The notes beneath the pieces are model-generated. The model was not told where the DNA came from. It saw only the letters and a list, made by a program, of their open reading frames with translations, and did not search any database. The translations under genes were made by a program, and so were the position numbers. This document shows positions 36,357 through 45,593 of a stretch of DNA of 64,000 bases, in pieces (position 1 is the first letter of the stretch; each line of letters opens with the position of its first letter). The stretch comes from a bacterium (lineage in GTDB: Bacteria > Electryoneota > B3-LCP), in contig JAPKYS010000023.1 of assembly GCA_026394195.1 (NCBI GenBank), forward strand, positions 124,001 through 188,000. Reading direction: 5' to 3'.

Positions 36357-38276
36357 ATGACTGATCGAGATAAAACTTCGACTTTGCTTATTTCCATGCT
36401 ATTAAGTTCACAAGCAGGGATTTTAGGTGGAGTTATCGCCGGTTTGAAGGAAATCTTCATTATCACTCATTTCGGGACGGCGCCGGCTCTTTTCAGCGGT
36501 ATCCTGTTCGCCTGTGTTGCTTACGGTATCCTCGGCGGCTTGATTGGGATCGGAATCAATTCCATCTTGCAAGTTCTCCCATTCCACCAGGATCGAAAAA
36601 ACAACCGCAGACTGCTTTCCACGACCATCCTGAGTGCCTCGCTTAGCATCAACCTCTTCTTAATTTTTATCTTCCGTGCCTTCCGGGATTACCATGCAGA
36701 AAAGGTTCGGGTCACCGAACCTATGGGACTTCTGACGATTGTCGTCCTATTGTTGGGTGCCGGAGTGGTATTTGTGCTTGCTCGTTTCATCTTTAATCGA
36801 ATACTCCCTGCTCTTCTGGATTGGTTGATGAGCTCCAAAGGATTTTTCGCTACCTTGGGTGTGCTTATCATCGTTGGTCTGATTCTGCAGGTCACCCTTT
36901 CCAAAGAGACGGAAGCTGTAAGTTTACCTTATTCACCTCAAGGACAGTCGAGATTAGCTGAAAAATCCAATGTCATCATGATCATGGTCGATACCTTTCG
37001 ACCCGATTGGCTGGGATGTTACGGCAATAGTGACGTTTCGACACCCAACATCGATGCCCTGGCAAAGGACGGCGTTCGTTTTTCGACCGTGTACGCTCAA
37101 GCCACCCACACCAAGCCATCCACTGCTGCGCTTCTGACGTCTCGTTATCCCAGTGAGCATAGGGCTATTCACAAGAACGACGTCCTGCCGCCAAGCGTCA
37201 CCACGGTTGCCGAAGTCTTCAATAAAGCTGGATATTATTGCGGAGGTATCGTCACCAACGTTAACCTGGCGCCGATTTACAACTTCCAGCAGGGGTTCAA
37301 TGAGTACACCTACCTGCCGCCCAAATATCTCTTCGGAGCCAACGAAGCCGCTTCCCGGACGATTCTCTATGGTGTCCTCCGCCTGATCCGCATGAAATTG
37401 GCGCACAGTCTTTGGGTGCAACATTTCTATCGCAGTGGTGAAACTGTAACCGGATATGTCGGTGATTTTATCAACAGGGAAAAGGATAAGAAATTTTTCC
37501 TCTTCGTGCATTACATGGATCCTCATGATCCCTACTTTGAACACCCCTTCAACGGCAAGGGTTTTTCGCGCGCCGCCATGCCAAATCCCGATCCAAAATT
37601 CGCCGCCCCTTTCAAGGCAAACTACACCCAGGAAGTTGAGTACATGGATGGCTGGGTAGGAAAAGTTATACAGCAACTTAAAGGTGACGGTCTCTACGAC
37701 AACAGTCTGATCATTCTTACTTCAGACCATGGTGAGGAATTTTACGAGCACGGCGGATGGTGGCATGGAACGACTTTACATGAAGAACAAGTGCGTGTCC
37801 CGCTTATCATCAAATGGCCAGGGGGTTTGGAAGCAGGTTCAGTTCGAGAATCTCTGACGCGAAGTATCGATATTACTCCGACTGCGTTGGACATTGCAGG
37901 GTTGGATAAACCCGAAGCCATGCGTGGAATCGGGCTGTTTCAACCGGACCTTCAGATGACCTATACACCTTCTGCTTTTTCCGAAGCGGATCACGAAGGA
38001 AATGTTGTACGGATGCTCAGAGTCGGTCAGTGGAAATATATCCAGACCAATCCGGAGAACCCTCGGAAACAACCTCCGCAGCAATTATTCAACCTCGAAG
38101 TTGATCCGGGCGAACAGAATAACCTGGTGACCGCCGATCCAGCACGCGCCAAAGAGATGCAGGCTCTGTTGCAGAGTCAATACCAGGAGATCCTGGCCGC
38201 TCGTGAACAGGGGGCCAAGAGTGACCTAGACCGGGATACACAAGAGCGGTTACGCGCGCTGGGCTATACGCAATAG
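36357..38276 (+). CDS. membrane-anchored sulfatase-fold phosphotransferase/phosphodiesterase-like protein
   Basis: A 639-residue protein: about five membrane helices (residues ~10-185) then an extracytoplasmic sulfatase-fold domain. IMVDTFRPDWLGCYG provides metal-binding Asp, TSDHGEEFYEHGGWWHG the Asp-His pair. The nucleophile motif is T-K-P-S-T at T252-T256, where FGly sulfatases have C/S-x-P-S-R; with Thr instead of Cys/Ser it cannot be a formylglycine sulfatase. The plan resembles LtaS and phosphoethanolamine transferases, which use Thr and transfer phospho-groups from lipids to glycans. It ends with RLRALGYTQ. Together with the paralog at 38356 it probably decorates the exported glycan; inference. 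Confidence 0.87.
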   Translation: MTDRDKTSTLLISMLLSSQAGILGGVIAGLKEIFIITHFGTAPALFSGILFACVAYGILGGLIGIGINSILQVLPFHQDRKNNRRLLSTTILSASLSINLFLIFIFRAFRDYHAEKVRVTEPMGLLTIVVLLLGAGVVFVLARFIFNRILPALLDWLMSSKGFFATLGVLIIVGLILQVTLSKETEAVSLPYSPQGQSRLAEKSNVIMIMVDTFRPDWLGCYGNSDVSTPNIDALAKDGVRFSTVYAQATHTKPSTAALLTSRYPSEHRAIHKNDVLPPSVTTVAEVFNKAGYYCGGIVTNVNLAPIYNFQQGFNEYTYLPPKYLFGANEAASRTILYGVLRLIRMKLAHSLWVQHFYRSGETVTGYVGDFINREKDKKFFLFVHYMDPHDPYFEHPFNGKGFSRAAMPNPDPKFAAPFKANYTQEVEYMDGWVGKVIQQLKGDGLYDNSLIILTSDHGEEFYEHGGWWHGTTLHEEQVRVPLIIKWPGGLEAGSVRESLTRSIDITPTALDIAGLDKPEAMRGIGLFQPDLQMTYTPSAFSEADHEGNVVRMLRVGQWKYIQTNPENPRKQPPQQLFNLEVDPGEQNNLVTADPARAKEMQALLQSQYQEILAAREQGAKSDLDRDTQERLRALGYTQ

Positions 38277-38355
38277 ATACAAGCACTGGTTGAACGTGCA
38301 GTAATACAAGTACTGCTCTTAATCCTGCCGATCATAATCCTCAGGGGGGAAAACC

Positions 38356-40272
38356 ATGCCAAACAACGGGAGAACCGGGTTCTTGAGCGGTCTGACTCTG
38401 GCGCTGCGTGCAGGCAGTTTAGGGGGAATCTTTGCGAGTTTCCTGGAAATTCTCTATATCACCCACCTGGGTGCCCAACCATCTCAATTTTCAGCTCTTT
38501 TCTTCGCAGCAGCATCCTACGGTATAATTGGCGGAATTTTTGGGTTCTTTACCTTCATCATTGTGCAATTAATCAGAAAACCTGCGGTTCGACCTGAATC
38601 CAATTGGTCTACCGGATTATACTTCTTCACCATTGCGCTGTTAAGCACAACCTATTTCATAGGTCAATTCTACGTCTTCAGGTATTATCATCACGAAATG
38701 GTGCGCCATACCGAATTAAAGGGCCTCGTTACCATGTTCATGCTCCTTCTGGTGACCATACCCTTCTATTTTCTCTTCAAATGGGTCTTCACCCGATTTT
38801 TATCAAGGCAGCTTAGTTGGATACTCAAACCCGTCGGTTATTTCACCGTTGTTCCTGTTATATTAATTCTCGGCTTCATACTGCAAAGTTCGTTTTCCAC
38901 TGATGCTGAAAGCGTCCACACCCCCTTCAATCCCTCCGCTCAAATCAACGTTCAGGATAAACCGTACGTCATCTTCATCGTCGTGGATACCTTCCGGGCT
39001 GACGCACTGGGCTGCTATGGTAATAGCGCTGCCCATACACCCAACCTCGATGCTTTAGCCCGAGATGGAGTGCTGTTCAAACAGGAGTATTCTCAGGCGT
39101 CGCACACCAAGCCTTCAACCGCCTCACTAATATCATCCCGCTTTCCCACTGAACATCAAGCCATCTATAAAACCTCATCGTTGCCGTCCAGTGTGACCAC
39201 GGTTGCCGAGGTTCTCGCCGATGGGGGCTACTACTGCGGCGGCATTATTGTCAACGTGAATCTGGCGCCGGTTTATAACTTCAATCAGGGATTCCACGAA
39301 TATACCTACCTGGCCCCGGATTTCTTCCTTCATGCCAACCACGCTGCCTCGCGATTGGTGATTCACATTTTGCTGAATAAATATCACTGGGGATTCCAGA
39401 AAAAATTCGACGTCAGCGAGTTCTATTCCAACGCCGAGGAAGTCTATAAAAACACAGAAAATTTCCTGACCCGCAACCGGGGGAATAAGTATTTCCTGTT
39501 TCTCCACTTCATGGATCCCCATGATCCGTACTTTGAACATCCATACACCGGAAAATGTTATCCCAGCGCGATTCTCACGAACCCCGATATAAGTTATCTC
39601 GAACCATTCAAGGACTTTTATCAGCAGGAAGTGGACTACGTGGATTCCTGGTTGGGGAAATTATTTTCCGACCTGAAAGCTGCGGGCACTTATGACAGCA
39701 CACTTATCGTCCTGACCAGCGATCACGGTGAAGAATTCCATGAACACGGTGGCTGGTGGCACGGTTATACCTTGCATACCGAGGCAATCCACGTGCCCTT
39801 AATCATAAAGAAACCCTTTGATCAGGATGCTGGACGGATTGTCGACGAGCCAACCAGCGGGATTGACGTGGTCCCAACTATATTAGGCACTGTGGGTTTG
39901 GAGCGCCCGGCGGAAATGCGGGGTCGTGACCTGTTTGACACGACCATGACGTCAATGCCAGATTCAATCATCTTTTCAGAAGCCGACTTCATGGGGAACA
40001 AGGTGCAGATGATAAGAATCGGCGATTGGAAATATATCGAAACTAATCCCGAAAACCCGAGTCGTCGACCCCCGCAGCAGCTTTTCAACCTGAAAGATGA
40101 TCCATCAGAACAGCACAATCTCGTTGATTCCTTGCCCACCAAGCTGGCAGAAATGCAGCTCTTATTGAAGGAAAAATATCATATCATCCAATCGACCAAA
40201 GAGACCGCCGTGGAGGGTCAACTGGATGATGCGACCAAGGATCGTCTGCGAGCTCTTGGATATGTGCAATGA
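38356..40272 (+). CDS. membrane-anchored sulfatase-fold protein, paralog of upstream gene
   Basis: A 638-residue paralog of the preceding gene with the same plan: membrane helices (~10-185), FIVVDTFRADALGCYG, nucleophile motif T-K-P-S-T at T251-T255, FLHFMDPHDPYFEHPY, TSDHGEEFHEHGGWWHG and C-terminal RLRALGYVQ. As in the paralog, the sulfatase Cys is replaced by Thr. GGGGGGAAAA upstream of 38356 provides a strong ribosome site. The stop overlaps the next start (ATGA). The two paralogs differ most in the segment around residues 330-365, near the presumed acceptor site, so they may modify different positions. Reaction inferred: transfer or hydrolysis of a phospho-substituent in the periplasm. 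Confidence 0.87.
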   Translation: MPNNGRTGFLSGLTLALRAGSLGGIFASFLEILYITHLGAQPSQFSALFFAAASYGIIGGIFGFFTFIIVQLIRKPAVRPESNWSTGLYFFTIALLSTTYFIGQFYVFRYYHHEMVRHTELKGLVTMFMLLLVTIPFYFLFKWVFTRFLSRQLSWILKPVGYFTVVPVILILGFILQSSFSTDAESVHTPFNPSAQINVQDKPYVIFIVVDTFRADALGCYGNSAAHTPNLDALARDGVLFKQEYSQASHTKPSTASLISSRFPTEHQAIYKTSSLPSSVTTVAEVLADGGYYCGGIIVNVNLAPVYNFNQGFHEYTYLAPDFFLHANHAASRLVIHILLNKYHWGFQKKFDVSEFYSNAEEVYKNTENFLTRNRGNKYFLFLHFMDPHDPYFEHPYTGKCYPSAILTNPDISYLEPFKDFYQQEVDYVDSWLGKLFSDLKAAGTYDSTLIVLTSDHGEEFHEHGGWWHGYTLHTEAIHVPLIIKKPFDQDAGRIVDEPTSGIDVVPTILGTVGLERPAEMRGRDLFDTTMTSMPDSIIFSEADFMGNKVQMIRIGDWKYIETNPENPSRRPPQQLFNLKDDPSEQHNLVDSLPTKLAEMQLLLKEKYHIIQSTKETAVEGQLDDATKDRLRALGYVQ

Positions 40273-41936
40273 GTAATCAACGGGAAAAACTGTTAATTCT
40301 GGCACTGGACGGATTTGATCCGGATTTTTTCACATGCCACCACGATAAATTACCCCATCTTTCCCGCTGGGCGGATGAAGGCAGCCTCTCGCCGCTCACC
40401 TCGACGATCCCTCCGATGACGTTTCCCGCCTGGACAACCTTCCTTACCGGAGTCAATCCCGGCAAGCATGGAATTTTTGATTTTACGGCCAGAATTCCCG
40501 GTGAGCTGCGCTGCCGTTTCATCAATTCCTCGCATCGTCAAGCGCCAACCTTTCTAAAAGTTGCGTCGCAGGAAGGTTTGAGGGTAGGGTGCGTCGGTAT
40601 TCCATGCACCTATCCGCCGGAAGAGCTTTCCGGGTTCCAAATCTCCGGTTTCGATACACCCCTGCCATCCAAAGCCGATTCGAGTTTTATTTATCCGCCA
40701 GCCTTGGCTGCCAAGATTGAGAGCGAGTTGGGGGGCGTTCAATTCGGAAATTTCAATGAGAGCCACATTTCCAAAGGCTGGCACTTGCGCGTTCTGCAGA
40801 AGCTGTTGGAAGGGATACAGCGTAAAACAGCCTTGAGCCGTCTGCTGCTTGAGGAATTTCCACTCGACGTTTTTGTGCTTCATGTCGGCGAAACAGATAC
40901 GGTGGGACACCATTTCTGGTGTTTCTCTGATCCGAAATCTCCGCGTTACCTCCGATCTAAATCTGGCGAGGTTGAATCAGCGATACTGCAAGTTTATCAG
41001 GCTGCTGATCGGCTCGCCGGTGAGGTTGCGGGACTCTTCAAACCAACCACCGTCATGGTCGTCAGTGACCACGGCATGACCGGCACCTCGGATCGAGTTA
41101 TTTATTTGAATCGCTATCTCGAGCAGTGTGGTCTCCTCAAATTCAAAAAGTCAGATCTGACAGATGGATTCATCTCGCGCGGCAAACGATTCGGCATGCG
41201 CTGGATTCCTTATCAATTGCAACAGCAGGTGTTTCGTGTTGCCGGTGGCAGGCTAGCTGGCGATATTGAATCCCGCCAGAGATTCGGCAGTATCAATTGG
41301 GAAGGCACTTTTACCTACAGCGAAGAGTTGAATTACTATCCGGCTGTTTATTTGAATCTGCGAGGTCGTGAACCTTACGGTATCATCGATGAAGCAGACA
41401 GAGAGCGCTGGTGCGATAAAGTTGCGGATGCTCTGCTGGCTTGGATTGATCCGGGCACTGGATCGCAGGTTGTGGCAAAAGTACATAGACGAGAAAATAT
41501 TTATCACGGTAATCACACTCATCTGGCTCCCGATCTAATCCTGGAACTCCACCGACCAGCCGGATATGTATATGCTCTAGGGCGCAGCAGTTCAGCGGAC
41601 GGTAAGAATCCGGTTCGGCAGATGACCGGTGATGAATACGTTGGCTTCAAAGGGGCTAGCATGAACGGGTCCCACCAACCCAATGGGATATTTATCTTTC
41701 ATCATGACAGCGAACGGATTTCGCTTAGCAATGAGATATCACTGATGGATGTTGCTCCAACCGTATTAAGTCTTTTTAAACTCCAGGTCCCAAGCTGGAT
41801 GGATGGTAGCAATTTACTCGGGTCGAATGAATATCGCACCGGCGAACTAGACGTGGCGAGTGCAACACGGAATTATTCCGCAGAGGAGGAGGCGATCTTG
41901 TATTCCAGGTTATTGGAATTGGGCTATCTGGGTTGA
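40269..41936 (+). CDS. alkaline-phosphatase-superfamily (type I phosphodiesterase-like) enzyme
   Basis: A 555-residue protein related to the gene at 32760. ILALDGFDPDFF gives the first metal Asp, IPPMTFPAWTTFLTG the nucleophile (Thr51) and VVSDHGMTG plus GSHQPNGIF the remaining metal site. It has no clear signal peptide or membrane helix. It ends with a variant of the shared tail, LLELGYLG. Its start overlaps the upstream stop by ATGA, implying coupled translation with the membrane-anchored sulfatase-fold protein. Family chemistry: phosphodiester or phosphomonoester hydrolysis; substrate unknown. A role in recycling or trimming phospho-lipid or sugar intermediates is conceivable. Confidence 0.87.
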   Translation: MSNQREKLLILALDGFDPDFFTCHHDKLPHLSRWADEGSLSPLTSTIPPMTFPAWTTFLTGVNPGKHGIFDFTARIPGELRCRFINSSHRQAPTFLKVASQEGLRVGCVGIPCTYPPEELSGFQISGFDTPLPSKADSSFIYPPALAAKIESELGGVQFGNFNESHISKGWHLRVLQKLLEGIQRKTALSRLLLEEFPLDVFVLHVGETDTVGHHFWCFSDPKSPRYLRSKSGEVESAILQVYQAADRLAGEVAGLFKPTTVMVVSDHGMTGTSDRVIYLNRYLEQCGLLKFKKSDLTDGFISRGKRFGMRWIPYQLQQQVFRVAGGRLAGDIESRQRFGSINWEGTFTYSEELNYYPAVYLNLRGREPYGIIDEADRERWCDKVADALLAWIDPGTGSQVVAKVHRRENIYHGNHTHLAPDLILELHRPAGYVYALGRSSSADGKNPVRQMTGDEYVGFKGASMNGSHQPNGIFIFHHDSERISLSNEISLMDVAPTVLSLFKLQVPSWMDGSNLLGSNEYRTGELDVASATRNYSAEEEAILYSRLLELGYLG

Positions 41937-41939
41937 ATC

Positions 41940-43190
41940 ATGCTGCGAAGCCTGAATATTGCCATGGTCGCAGCCTGTCCTTTCCCTACTTCACAGGGCT
42001 CACAGGTTTTAATCCGCGAACTATCGGAAGCGCTGGTGCGGCGAGGCCATCGCTTGCATATCGTCACTTACCATTTTGGGGAAGACAGACCTTGTCCCGG
42101 CTTGATTATCCATCGAATTCCTGAACTATTCCGCTATAAGAAATTCAGATCGGGTCCCGAAATCAGAAAACCACTCTTGGATCTACTTCTATCTCGTAAA
42201 TTAGATGAGGTGGTGCGTCTCCAGCAGATTGACATTATTCATTGCCATAACTACGAAGCCCCGGTAGTTGCTTTTCCCGTCCGTTTTCTGAGGAAGGTTC
42301 CGGTGGTCTATCATAGCCACAACACCATGTCGGATGAGTTTTACACCTACTTCCGGCTGAAGTTGCCGCAGATACTGGCGCGCGGAGCGGCTCATCTGAT
42401 GGACCGCTTGATCCCTCGGCAAGCCGACTTCGTGATTGCCATCAATCGTGCAGTAGTGGATTTTCTGGCGAATCTGGGCACTCCGGTTGGGAAGATCAAA
42501 TTTATCCCTCCCGGAATTGACTTTGGTGATGAAATCGTTGAAATCGATGAGGCGCTGATCCGATCCAGATTGGAATTGGGTAAATGTCCCATTATTGTCT
42601 ATGCGGGCAATTTGGATGGGTATCAGCGAATGGATTTATTGGTGGAAGCGCTACCGGCTGTTTTCAAGTCTTATCCTCAAGCTCGGCTGGTGCTATTGAC
42701 CAGCTCAGATCCAGAACCGTTCCTTAGAATCGCCGCTGCGAAAGAAATCACCGCATCCATCGTAGTGGTGCGCAACCCGTCCTTTCAATTGACTCGGGAA
42801 ATATTATCCATCAGCCAGATAGCGGTTAATCCCAGAATTTCCTGGTCTGGGTATCCGATAAAATTGCTGAACTACATGGCTGCCGGACTACCGGTCGTTG
42901 CTTTCCAGGGTGCCGCTCCCTGCGTAGTTGATGAGTCAAGCGGACTTTTAGCGCCTGCTGGAGATACCGATGCTTTCAGCAGACTGCTTCTGCGTTTAAT
43001 GGATCACCCTGATGAAGCCCGAACCTTCGGTTTAACTGGGAAGGAGGTTATTCAGCGCAACCATTCCTGGGATGCAATTGCTGTTGAAATCGAGAATATT
43101 TACGCAAAGCTGCTAAACATAGCCATACCTGCGGATAAACGCCACTCATTGGTTGCGTCGAATAGGAAAGCGCTATCCGTTCAAGATTAA
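41940..43190 (+). CDS. GT4 glycosyltransferase
   Basis: A 416-residue GT-B protein. The N-terminal half starts NIAMVAACPFPTSQGSQVLI, the usual acceptor-side glycine-rich strand, and has VVYHSHNTMSDE. The C-terminal half has VYAGNLDGYQRMD, and the donor-binding region NYMAAGLPVVAF(x)n with a downstream Asp (CVVDESSGLLAPAGD) in place of the usual ExxxxxxxE. GT4 enzymes are retaining and add sugars to lipid-linked oligosaccharides at the cytoplasmic face. It follows the phosphodiesterase gene by three bases and precedes a 186-base gap with a candidate promoter. It is the last glycosyltransferase before the BY-kinase. Confidence 0.89.
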   Translation: MLRSLNIAMVAACPFPTSQGSQVLIRELSEALVRRGHRLHIVTYHFGEDRPCPGLIIHRIPELFRYKKFRSGPEIRKPLLDLLLSRKLDEVVRLQQIDIIHCHNYEAPVVAFPVRFLRKVPVVYHSHNTMSDEFYTYFRLKLPQILARGAAHLMDRLIPRQADFVIAINRAVVDFLANLGTPVGKIKFIPPGIDFGDEIVEIDEALIRSRLELGKCPIIVYAGNLDGYQRMDLLVEALPAVFKSYPQARLVLLTSSDPEPFLRIAAAKEITASIVVVRNPSFQLTREILSISQIAVNPRISWSGYPIKLLNYMAAGLPVVAFQGAAPCVVDESSGLLAPAGDTDAFSRLLLRLMDHPDEARTFGLTGKEVIQRNHSWDAIAVEIENIYAKLLNIAIPADKRHSLVASNRKALSVQD

Positions 43191-43295
43191 GATAAATTTC
43201 AAGATAGTTGCACACTCACCGGACTTACTCCTCGTATTCTCTTCATGGGATTACACAAAAATCGGGCAAAATCTACCGAAATCAAAACATTTAGC

Positions 43296-43324
43296 TTGAC
43301 TTTTAAGAAAAATATTCATAACTT
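43296..43324 (+). promoter_or_regulatory. putative promoter upstream of the Wzz/BY-kinase gene
   Basis: In the AT-rich 186-base gap before the BY-kinase gene, TTGACT (43296-43301) and TAACTT (43319-43324) are 17 bases apart. The -35 box fits the sigma70 consensus well; the -10 box poorly, although TAACTTG also resembles the TAnnTTTG element used by Bacteroidota housekeeping sigma. It would leave a leader of about 45 bases. Confidence 0.35.
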
Positions 43325-43376
43325 GTTATTGTCCGTGTACCTAAGACACACCGCCTACAAACAATAGGATAAGAAG

Positions 43377-45518
43377 ATGGAAATAAAACGCGTTTGGGAT
43401 ATTCTCCTGCGTAGGAAGTGGGTGATCATCCAGGGTTTTGTCATCATTTTTGGCATCATCATGGTAGCTACGCTTTTAAAGCCCAAAACCTATATGGCTG
43501 AATGTAAATTGGTCGTCGAGGGGCAGGGTACTCAAGAAGCGTTGTTGCGCAGTATTGGATTGGAATCCATCAGTGAAATGCTGTTCTCTGCCAATTTAGG
43601 CCAGGGGAGCAGTATGATGGAAGTAGAAATTCTAAAAATGATGAGCAAGCCGGTTTTGGACAAAGTCGCTCAGAAATTAGATCTGAGGATGTCAGATGGT
43701 AGCTACGTACCTGGACCATCCTTGGCTTTAATCCCCCAAACATTTCAATGGGGGGCACAGCGTGGACTGAAAATTAAGCCCGCGAAGAAATCAACAAGTT
43801 TTTCCATTCAGGGGTACTCTCCGAATCCACAGGAAGCACTGGATCTCTCTAACACACTTGCGGAAGTCTATTTAGCCGAAGACGTCGCAAAAAAACATAG
43901 AGAGACATCCGACGCGGCTCGTTTTGCTGACGAACAATCTAAGATTGCGAAGCGTGATTGGAATGACGCCAAGAGAAGATTACGAGAGTTTCAGGAGGAA
44001 GAGGGGGTTGTAGATATCCCATCGGAAGTTGGTTCCCTCATTTCACAAATCGCTGGACTGCGCGCCCAGCAGAATATGATGAATCTGTCATTACAGGAGC
44101 TTAATAATGTAGAGCAGAATTACCAGGGACAAGCAGATCTGATTGGCGGCACAACGATCTCAGATGAGAATCAGATCTCATTTTTAAAATCCCAACTGGC
44201 TGAATTGGAATCAAATCTGCAATCATCTTTAAGTAAGTATACTGAGAATCATCCAACCATCTTGGCACTTCAAGAGAAAATAATTGATCTTCAGAAAAAA
44301 CTGCTAAAAGAAAAAGACGTTTATGAACAATCTGAGCGGATACGCGCAGATGAAGTTGGAAAGCGCATTCGTGAGTATCAAGCGAATCTCGCCAAGTTTC
44401 CGTCACGAATATATACCTTAACGCAACTTCAGCTTTCCTCAGATACGTCCGAGAAGACCTACGAAATGCTCCTGGATATGAAGTATCGCTTGAATATCAC
44501 CAAGGCGATGCAGATCTCTAAAATCGATATCATCGAACCGGCATGGCGTGCCAAGCCGTACTCGCCGAGTGTTCAGAACAATGCCATCATTGGGGCTTTA
44601 CTCGGGTTGATTTTCGGGTTTGGTCTCGCAATTCTGATCGAATATTTGGATGATTCGGTTAAGGATGCGGATTCAATCCAGGTGCAGTTAGGCTTACCGC
44701 TACTGGCGAGCATCCCTCTGATGGGGCGCAAAGAAACTCCTTTAATCGCTGGATCAGATGCATCGACTCAGAAAAAATCTGTCTACTTCCTGCGCGAAGC
44801 GTTCAATATTCTCACCCACAATATCAAACTGGGCAGTCTAGATGAGAAAGTGCGCAGTATCATGGTGACCAGTTCGATTCCGGAGGAAGGCAAAAGCCAC
44901 ATCGCCACCAATCTGGCGATCAATATGGCTCAGCAAGGTAAAAATGTACTCCTTGTCGATACTGACTTCCCCCGCCCCTTCATCTACCGCTTCTTCGGTC
45001 TGGAGAACGAAATTGGGTTGACTGAAGTCATACTGGGTGAAGCCTCAATCGAAGAAGTCCTTAAACCTTCAGGAGTGGATCATCTCTGGATCATCACAAC
45101 TGGACCTAAACCGCCGAATACCACGCAGTTGTTTGAATCCAATCAGATGAAAGAATTCATCAAGGAAGCAGAGCGGCTCTTCGACATTGTCATCTTCGAT
45201 ACGCCGCCGGTCTTCTCGCTGAACGATCCTGTTATCCTCGGCGCTCTGGCGGATCGTACCATAGTCGTAGCCTCTGCAGGCAACATTTCCCGGCCCATGT
45301 TGAAGCAAGCGGTGGAAACCTTAGAAAGGGGCAACAGCCGCATTCTGGGGATCGTCCTCAACAAAATGCAGATGGAAGGGACGCACTACTACTACTATTA
45401 CCATTCCTACAATTCACTACAGGAATCCGGCTTTAAGAAGATGGCTTCTAAACCCTTGCAATTGTTAGGATTGAAGAAAAAATCATCAAGACGTCGGTAC
45501 AGAACCAAGCCCATCTGA
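43377..45518 (+). CDS. Wzz/BY-kinase: polysaccharide chain-length regulator with tyrosine autokinase
   Basis: A 713-residue Wzc-like protein. The N-terminus has a first membrane helix (VIIQGFVIIFGIIMVATLL) after a basic stretch; a large periplasmic region with coiled-coil segments (~190-350) follows; the second helix is AIIGALLGLIFGFGLAILI. The cytoplasmic kinase has Walker A SSIPEEGKSHIATNL (~501), Walker A' VLLVDTDFPRP and Walker B IVIFDTPPV. The C-terminal tyrosine cluster HYYYYYHSY lies near residue 670. Autophosphorylation of this cluster controls oligomer cycling and export with Wza-type channels. The ribosome site is AGGAT/AGAAG. A strong hairpin terminator follows. It works with the export protein at 29997; the PHP protein at 35562 may reverse the phosphorylation. 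Confidence 0.92.
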   Translation: MEIKRVWDILLRRKWVIIQGFVIIFGIIMVATLLKPKTYMAECKLVVEGQGTQEALLRSIGLESISEMLFSANLGQGSSMMEVEILKMMSKPVLDKVAQKLDLRMSDGSYVPGPSLALIPQTFQWGAQRGLKIKPAKKSTSFSIQGYSPNPQEALDLSNTLAEVYLAEDVAKKHRETSDAARFADEQSKIAKRDWNDAKRRLREFQEEEGVVDIPSEVGSLISQIAGLRAQQNMMNLSLQELNNVEQNYQGQADLIGGTTISDENQISFLKSQLAELESNLQSSLSKYTENHPTILALQEKIIDLQKKLLKEKDVYEQSERIRADEVGKRIREYQANLAKFPSRIYTLTQLQLSSDTSEKTYEMLLDMKYRLNITKAMQISKIDIIEPAWRAKPYSPSVQNNAIIGALLGLIFGFGLAILIEYLDDSVKDADSIQVQLGLPLLASIPLMGRKETPLIAGSDASTQKKSVYFLREAFNILTHNIKLGSLDEKVRSIMVTSSIPEEGKSHIATNLAINMAQQGKNVLLVDTDFPRPFIYRFFGLENEIGLTEVILGEASIEEVLKPSGVDHLWIITTGPKPPNTTQLFESNQMKEFIKEAERLFDIVIFDTPPVFSLNDPVILGALADRTIVVASAGNISRPMLKQAVETLERGNSRILGIVLNKMQMEGTHYYYYYHSYNSLQESGFKKMASKPLQLLGLKKKSSRRRYRTKPI

Positions 45519-45535
45519 CCTTGGATAGATACCCA

Positions 45536-45559
45536 AAAGGGGGCCTCTAAGCCCCCTTT
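45536..45559 (+). terminator. intrinsic-type terminator hairpin after the BY-kinase gene
   Basis: A 9-base-pair perfect stem (AAAGGGGGC with GCCCCCTTT) around a CTCTAA loop, starting 17 bases after the BY-kinase stop. The T-run after the stem is only the three bases inside it, so termination may be partial. It separates the glycan locus from the selenoprotein candidate. Confidence 0.65.
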
Positions 45560-45593
45560 GCCAACTCAGGGTTGAAAAAAAGGAGGGTAGAGC

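Noticed and set aside
36357..40272. True formylglycine-dependent sulfatases
   Set aside because: The catalytic Cys/Ser is replaced by Thr in both proteins and the following Arg by Thr.
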